Below are positions 6,652 to 9,581 of a DNA stretch of 9,581 nucleotides, piece by piece; the stretch's first letter is position 1, and every line of letters starts with the position of its first letter. The notes beneath the pieces are model-generated. The model was not told where the DNA came from, did not search any database, and worked only from the letters and a program-made list of their open reading frames with translations. The DNA lies in NCBI GenBank assembly GCA_020722645.1, contig DYKL01000049.1:1-9581 (forward strand), given 5' to 3'. The position numbers and the translations under genes are program-made. Source of the stretch: Acetofilamentum sp. (GTDB taxonomy: Bacteria > Bacteroidota > Bacteroidia > Bacteroidales > JAFGUD01).

Positions 6652-8442
6652 ATGTTAAATAAATCGCAAATATTACTATTTATTGCATTAATTTTTTATT
6701 CGTCCGGATACTCTCAAAATGTATCTTTTGTTGCAAGTGCGACAAAAAACCCCAAAACCGGCGAACCTTTCATTATTCAGTACAAATTAGAAGCTCCTCA
6801 ACAAGGAAAAGATTTTAATTATCAGGCAACTCCAAATTTGAACGTTCTGAACACCGGAACTTCTTCTTTTACTCAAACAACAATTGTAAATGGAAGAACT
6901 TCTAAGTCAATAACTTATACTTGGTCTTTGACTGTTGTTACCGATAAAGAAGGCACCTATAATATTCAACCTGCTACTGTTAAGGTAGGAGGACAAATCT
7001 ACAAATCCAATGCTCTTACAATTGAAGTTGGAAAGGGAACCGGCAATAAATCAAATGTAATTTCCGACAATTCGGTAACACCTGAAAATAATTTAGAAAC
7101 TAAGTTGCCCGACAAAGACATTTTTTTGAATATCACAACAAACAAAAGCGAAGCATATTTAGGCGAAGCAATATATTCTTCCACAAGTTTGTATTCAAGA
7201 TATAATGTAAATCTCAGCGAATATAATGCTTCAACTTATGATAATTTCTGGATACAGGACTTACCAATGTCTTCGTCAATTAAAGCAGATTATACAACCA
7301 TTAACGGTAAGCAATATTTGACAGCTGTTTTAGAGAAAAAAGTGATTTTTCCGCAAAAAACCGGTGAAATTATAATAGAATCAGCAGATGCTGTTTTTCA
7401 ATTATACGACAACTGGGGATTTCCGTATGGAACAAAAAAAGTTGTCAGCAACAAAAAAATTGTTAATGTTAAACCGCTTCCTGCCGGCAAACCGGCTGAT
7501 TTTTCTGGGGCTGTGGGTGATTTCAGCTTGAATCTTTCTACAAGTGCCGAAGAAATTGATATTGACCAAAGTTTTACTATCGAAATCTCTATAAACGGTA
7601 CAGGGAATTTCGGGCTTTTTGACGATTTAAAATTCGATATGCCTAAATCATTCGAACCTTTGTTGCCTGAAACAGAAAATAATATCTCTGCTACTTACAA
7701 CGGTATGCAAGGAAGCAAGACATTCAAGTTTTCATATTTACCCAGAGTTCCGGGTGAGTATAATATCAAGGAAATAAGTTTTTCATATTTTAACCCAAGC
7801 ACAAAAAAATATTATACCCTTAAAACACAACCGATTACAATTAAAGTAATTGGCGATAGCCTTGCTAACACAGCAGAAGGAGTTGTTGTAAAATCAGATG
7901 CTCTCGAAATTTCAGATGATATAAGATATATAAAAACTCAAAACCTAAAATTGTATCCTAAAAACCATTTCATTTTTGGCAGTTCGATTTTTTGGCTGGC
8001 ATATTTAATTCCTTTTTTGGCTTTTGTATTCATAATTATATTTTTACGTAAAAAAATTAAAGAAAATGCAAATTTTGAACTTGTAAAATCTAAAAAAGCC
8101 GATAAAGTTTCAATAAAAAGACTGAAAACTGCCAATAAAAAGTTAAATGAACAGGATTACGAAGGTTTTTACAACGAAACTGCAAAAGCTTTGTGGGGAT
8201 ACGTAAGTGATAAATTATTCATACCACTGAGTGAATTAACAAGGCAAACTGTTACAGACACATTAATTAATTATAATGTAGATGAAGATTTAATAAATAA
8301 TTTTGTTAAAACAATTGATAATTGCGAAACAGCTAAATATGCACCTGTTTCTCAAAAACAATTATCCTCCGAAGTTTTATCCAATGCTTCGCAGATAATA
8401 AGTACATTTGAAAAGAAAATACATATATTCAGAAAAAAATGA
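6652..8442 (+). CDS. batD: BatD, exported beta-domain protein with membrane anchor
   Basis: BatD (oxygen-tolerance family) of 596 residues, the usual length. Signal peptide 1-21 with Q22 at the predicted +1 position (GYS|Q). The exported region (22-440) holds several beta-sandwich-like domains. It opens with FVASATKNPKTGEPFIIQYKL, typical of the family, and has the repeated theme of a 'P.ktGe' turn (KTGEI at 236-240, VPGEY at 366-370). One membrane segment spans about 444-465, followed by a cytoplasmic domain (470-596) with KLNEQDYEGFYNETAKALWGY and KLFIPLSELTR. That domain is shared with the protein encoded at 2833-3822. The stop codon overlaps the batE start in ATGA, so translation is probably coupled. 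The large exported part suggests it is the main periplasmic scaffold, which is inference. Confidence 0.92.
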   Translation: MLNKSQILLFIALIFYSSGYSQNVSFVASATKNPKTGEPFIIQYKLEAPQQGKDFNYQATPNLNVLNTGTSSFTQTTIVNGRTSKSITYTWSLTVVTDKEGTYNIQPATVKVGGQIYKSNALTIEVGKGTGNKSNVISDNSVTPENNLETKLPDKDIFLNITTNKSEAYLGEAIYSSTSLYSRYNVNLSEYNASTYDNFWIQDLPMSSSIKADYTTINGKQYLTAVLEKKVIFPQKTGEIIIESADAVFQLYDNWGFPYGTKKVVSNKKIVNVKPLPAGKPADFSGAVGDFSLNLSTSAEEIDIDQSFTIEISINGTGNFGLFDDLKFDMPKSFEPLLPETENNISATYNGMQGSKTFKFSYLPRVPGEYNIKEISFSYFNPSTKKYYTLKTQPITIKVIGDSLANTAEGVVVKSDALEISDDIRYIKTQNLKLYPKNHFIFGSSIFWLAYLIPFLAFVFIIIFLRKKIKENANFELVKSKKADKVSIKRLKTANKKLNEQDYEGFYNETAKALWGYVSDKLFIPLSELTRQTVTDTLINYNVDEDLINNFVKTIDNCETAKYAPVSQKQLSSEVLSNASQIISTFEKKIHIFRKK

Positions 8443-9197
8443 AGAAATTTTTAATACTATTTTTTGTATTTATCATAAATAATTTTTTATATTCTCAGAC
8501 CGATTCGCTTTATATTGTTTTTAATCAAGCCAATAAGGCTTATAAAGATAATGATTTTGAACTTGCAATCGAAAAATATAACCAAATTGTAGAATCTGAA
8601 TATCATTCGGCTGAACTGTACTACAACATCGGAAATGCTTACTTTAAACAGAAAGATTATCCCAAAGCTATACTGTACTACCAAAAAGCATCAAAACTTT
8701 CACCAAGAGATGAAGATATAAAACATAACATCGAATATGCAAATCAATTTGTATCAGATGAATTTATTGAAGTCCCTGAATTTGTTTTAGACCGAATATA
8801 TTTTTCAATTGTACGTTCGTTTAGTTCTAACACTTGGGCATTGATAAGTATAAACAGTTTTATTTTTTCATTGGCATTATTTTTTGTTTTTTTGTTTTCA
8901 AAAATAAGATTAAACCGCAAATTGGCATTTTTTACTTCGATTGTTTTAGTTGCTGTTTCTGTATCAAGTTTTAAATTTTCCGCTGATATGAAAAAATATC
9001 AAACACACCCAAATTCAGGTATAATAATGAATATCAGCACTCTAAAAAGCTCTCCGGGAAATGATGGTACAGATTTATATATTTTGAATCCGGGAACAAA
9101 AGTCAAAATTAAATCCGAAAATGATGAATGGATAGAAGTCAGGCTCCCTAACGGAAAAATTGGCTGGTTGAAAAAAACATCTATCGAACCAATATAA
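8439..9197 (+). CDS. batE: BatE, TPR protein with two membrane segments and an SH3-like domain
   Basis: Protein of 252 residues. Signal peptide 1-19 with Q20 at the predicted +1 site (LYS|Q). TPRs cover about 23-103, including AELYYNIGNAYFKQKDYPKA, a near-ideal TPR. Two membrane segments at about 132-154 and 160-178 make a hairpin, so TPRs and C-terminus lie on the same, presumably periplasmic, side. Residues 192-252 resemble a bacterial SH3 domain: GIIMNISTLKSSPG, then LNPGTKVKI, and WIEVRLPNGKIGWL. Such domains often bind peptidoglycan or peptides. This order (TPR, two membrane segments, SH3b) is characteristic of BatE and marks the end of the operon. It starts inside the batD stop (ATGA). 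No hairpin terminator follows; the 8-bp repeat array begins five bases after the stop. Confidence 0.92.
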   Translation: MKKFLILFFVFIINNFLYSQTDSLYIVFNQANKAYKDNDFELAIEKYNQIVESEYHSAELYYNIGNAYFKQKDYPKAILYYQKASKLSPRDEDIKHNIEYANQFVSDEFIEVPEFVLDRIYFSIVRSFSSNTWALISINSFIFSLALFFVFLFSKIRLNRKLAFFTSIVLVAVSVSSFKFSADMKKYQTHPNSGIIMNISTLKSSPGNDGTDLYILNPGTKVKIKSENDEWIEVRLPNGKIGWLKKTSIEPI

Positions 9198-9201
9198 TAT
9201 A

Positions 9202-9377
9202 ATTGTTTCATTGTTTCATTGCTACATTGTTTCATTGTTTCATTGCTACATTGTTTCATTGTTTCATTGTTTCATTGTTTCATTACTACATTGTTTCATT
9301 GTTTCATTGCTACATTGTTTTATTGTTTCATTGCTACATTGTTTCATTGTTTCATTGCTACATTGTTTCATTGTTAA
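9202..9377. repeat. 8-bp tandem array with 24-bp higher-order unit
   Basis: Twenty-two consecutive octamers without a phase break. Two main monomers occur: ATTGTTTC (T) and ATTGCTAC (C). Their order is mostly T T C, giving a 24-bp super-unit, with one T T T T C block at 9250-9289. Variants are ATTACTAC (9282-9289), ATTGTTTT (9314-9321) and a last unit degenerating to ATTGTTAA (9370-9377). Because 8 is not a multiple of 3, the three plus-strand frames all read the same peptide (IVSLFHCY) and stay open, so the apparent small reading frames here (9203-9385, 9211-9411 and the minus-strand one) are not genes. Confidence 0.97.
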
Positions 9378-9384
9378 TAACTTG

Positions 9385-9412
9385 ATAAGACTAAAAACTA
9401 TACACATTTAAC
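9385..9412. repeat. degenerate heptamers leading into the 21-bp array
   Basis: The words ATAAGAC, TAAAAAC, TATACAC and ATTTAAC keep the 7-bp phase and the final AC of the array that follows. TATACAC and ATTTAAC differ by one or no bases from array monomers. This looks like the decayed left edge of the array. Confidence 0.5.
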
Positions 9413-9581
9413 AATGCACAATTAACTTTGCACAATGCACAATTAACTTTGCACAATGCACATTTAACTATGCACAATGCACATCTAACTATGCACAATG
9501 CACAATTAACTATGCACAATGCACAATTAACTATGCACAATGCACATTTAACTATGCACAATGCACATTTAACTATGCACA
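9413..9581. repeat. 21-bp tandem array made of three heptamers, runs off the window
   Basis: Eight complete 21-bp units (9413-9580) plus one base. Each unit is three heptamers: AATGCAC, then AATTAAC or ATTTAAC (ATCTAAC in unit 4), then TTTGCAC or TATGCAC. Units 1 and 2 are identical, 5 and 6 are identical, 7 and 8 are identical, and 3 and 4 differ by one base. This suggests 42-bp duplication steps. Repeats are directly adjacent without unique spacers, so this is not CRISPR. Although 21 is a multiple of 3 and some frames stay open, no start or plausible protein is seen. Confidence 0.97.

Noticed and set aside
9198..9401. Intrinsic terminator after batE
   Set aside because: No GC-rich stem followed by a T run was found; the sequence passes straight into the octamer array.
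9203..9411. Small plus-strand reading frames of 60 and 66 codons and a minus-strand frame (8999-9259) over the octamer array
   Set aside because: They consist of a periodic repeat peptide present in every frame; the minus-strand one also overlaps batE antisense. No start context or domain supports them.
9202..9581. CRISPR array
   Set aside because: Units of 24 and 21 bp abut directly with no unique spacers, and no cas genes are in the window.

Overview
The window reads as AT-rich chromosomal DNA (about 30% GC, judged by eye) from a member of the Bacteroidota. The main reasons are a complete Bat (Bacteroides aerotolerance) gene set, signal peptides that each place a glutamine at the predicted +1 position, very few Shine-Dalgarno sequences, and a few candidate TAnnTTTG promoter boxes. 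Genus cannot be judged.

Layout. Positions 1-115 may hold the last codons of a gene entering from the left, then a short 9-bp repeat. xseA, the large subunit of exonuclease VII, lies on the minus strand (116-1477). A 295-bp divergent spacer with repeats and two hairpins separates it from a plus-strand cluster. The cluster starts with a DUF58 protein (1773-2633). A second, repeat-filled 199-bp spacer follows. Then come six tightly packed genes: a BatD-like membrane protein (2833-3822), batA (3815-4807), batB (4824-5843), batC (5854-6615), batD (6652-8442) and batE (8439-9197). The last 384 bases are two tandem-repeat arrays; the second runs off the window.

How the genes work together. DUF58, BatA and BatB carry von Willebrand A domains with complete MIDAS metal sites. 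BatA and BatB are anchored in the inner membrane. BatC and BatE are exported TPR proteins. BatD and its smaller relative have exported N-terminal regions, one membrane anchor and related cytoplasmic C-terminal domains. Together they look like one envelope complex, normally served by a MoxR-type AAA+ ATPase. No moxR is present here, so it must be encoded elsewhere or have been lost.

The most unusual part is the non-coding DNA. Every spacer longer than about 80 bp is built from short words of 7, 8 or 9 bp. The same words recur in different spacers, often inverted. The two large arrays both have a three-monomer higher-order unit (3 x 8 = 24 bp and 3 x 7 = 21 bp). The DUF58 leader also carries a near-palindrome that resembles an interspersed element I recall from other bacterial genomes.
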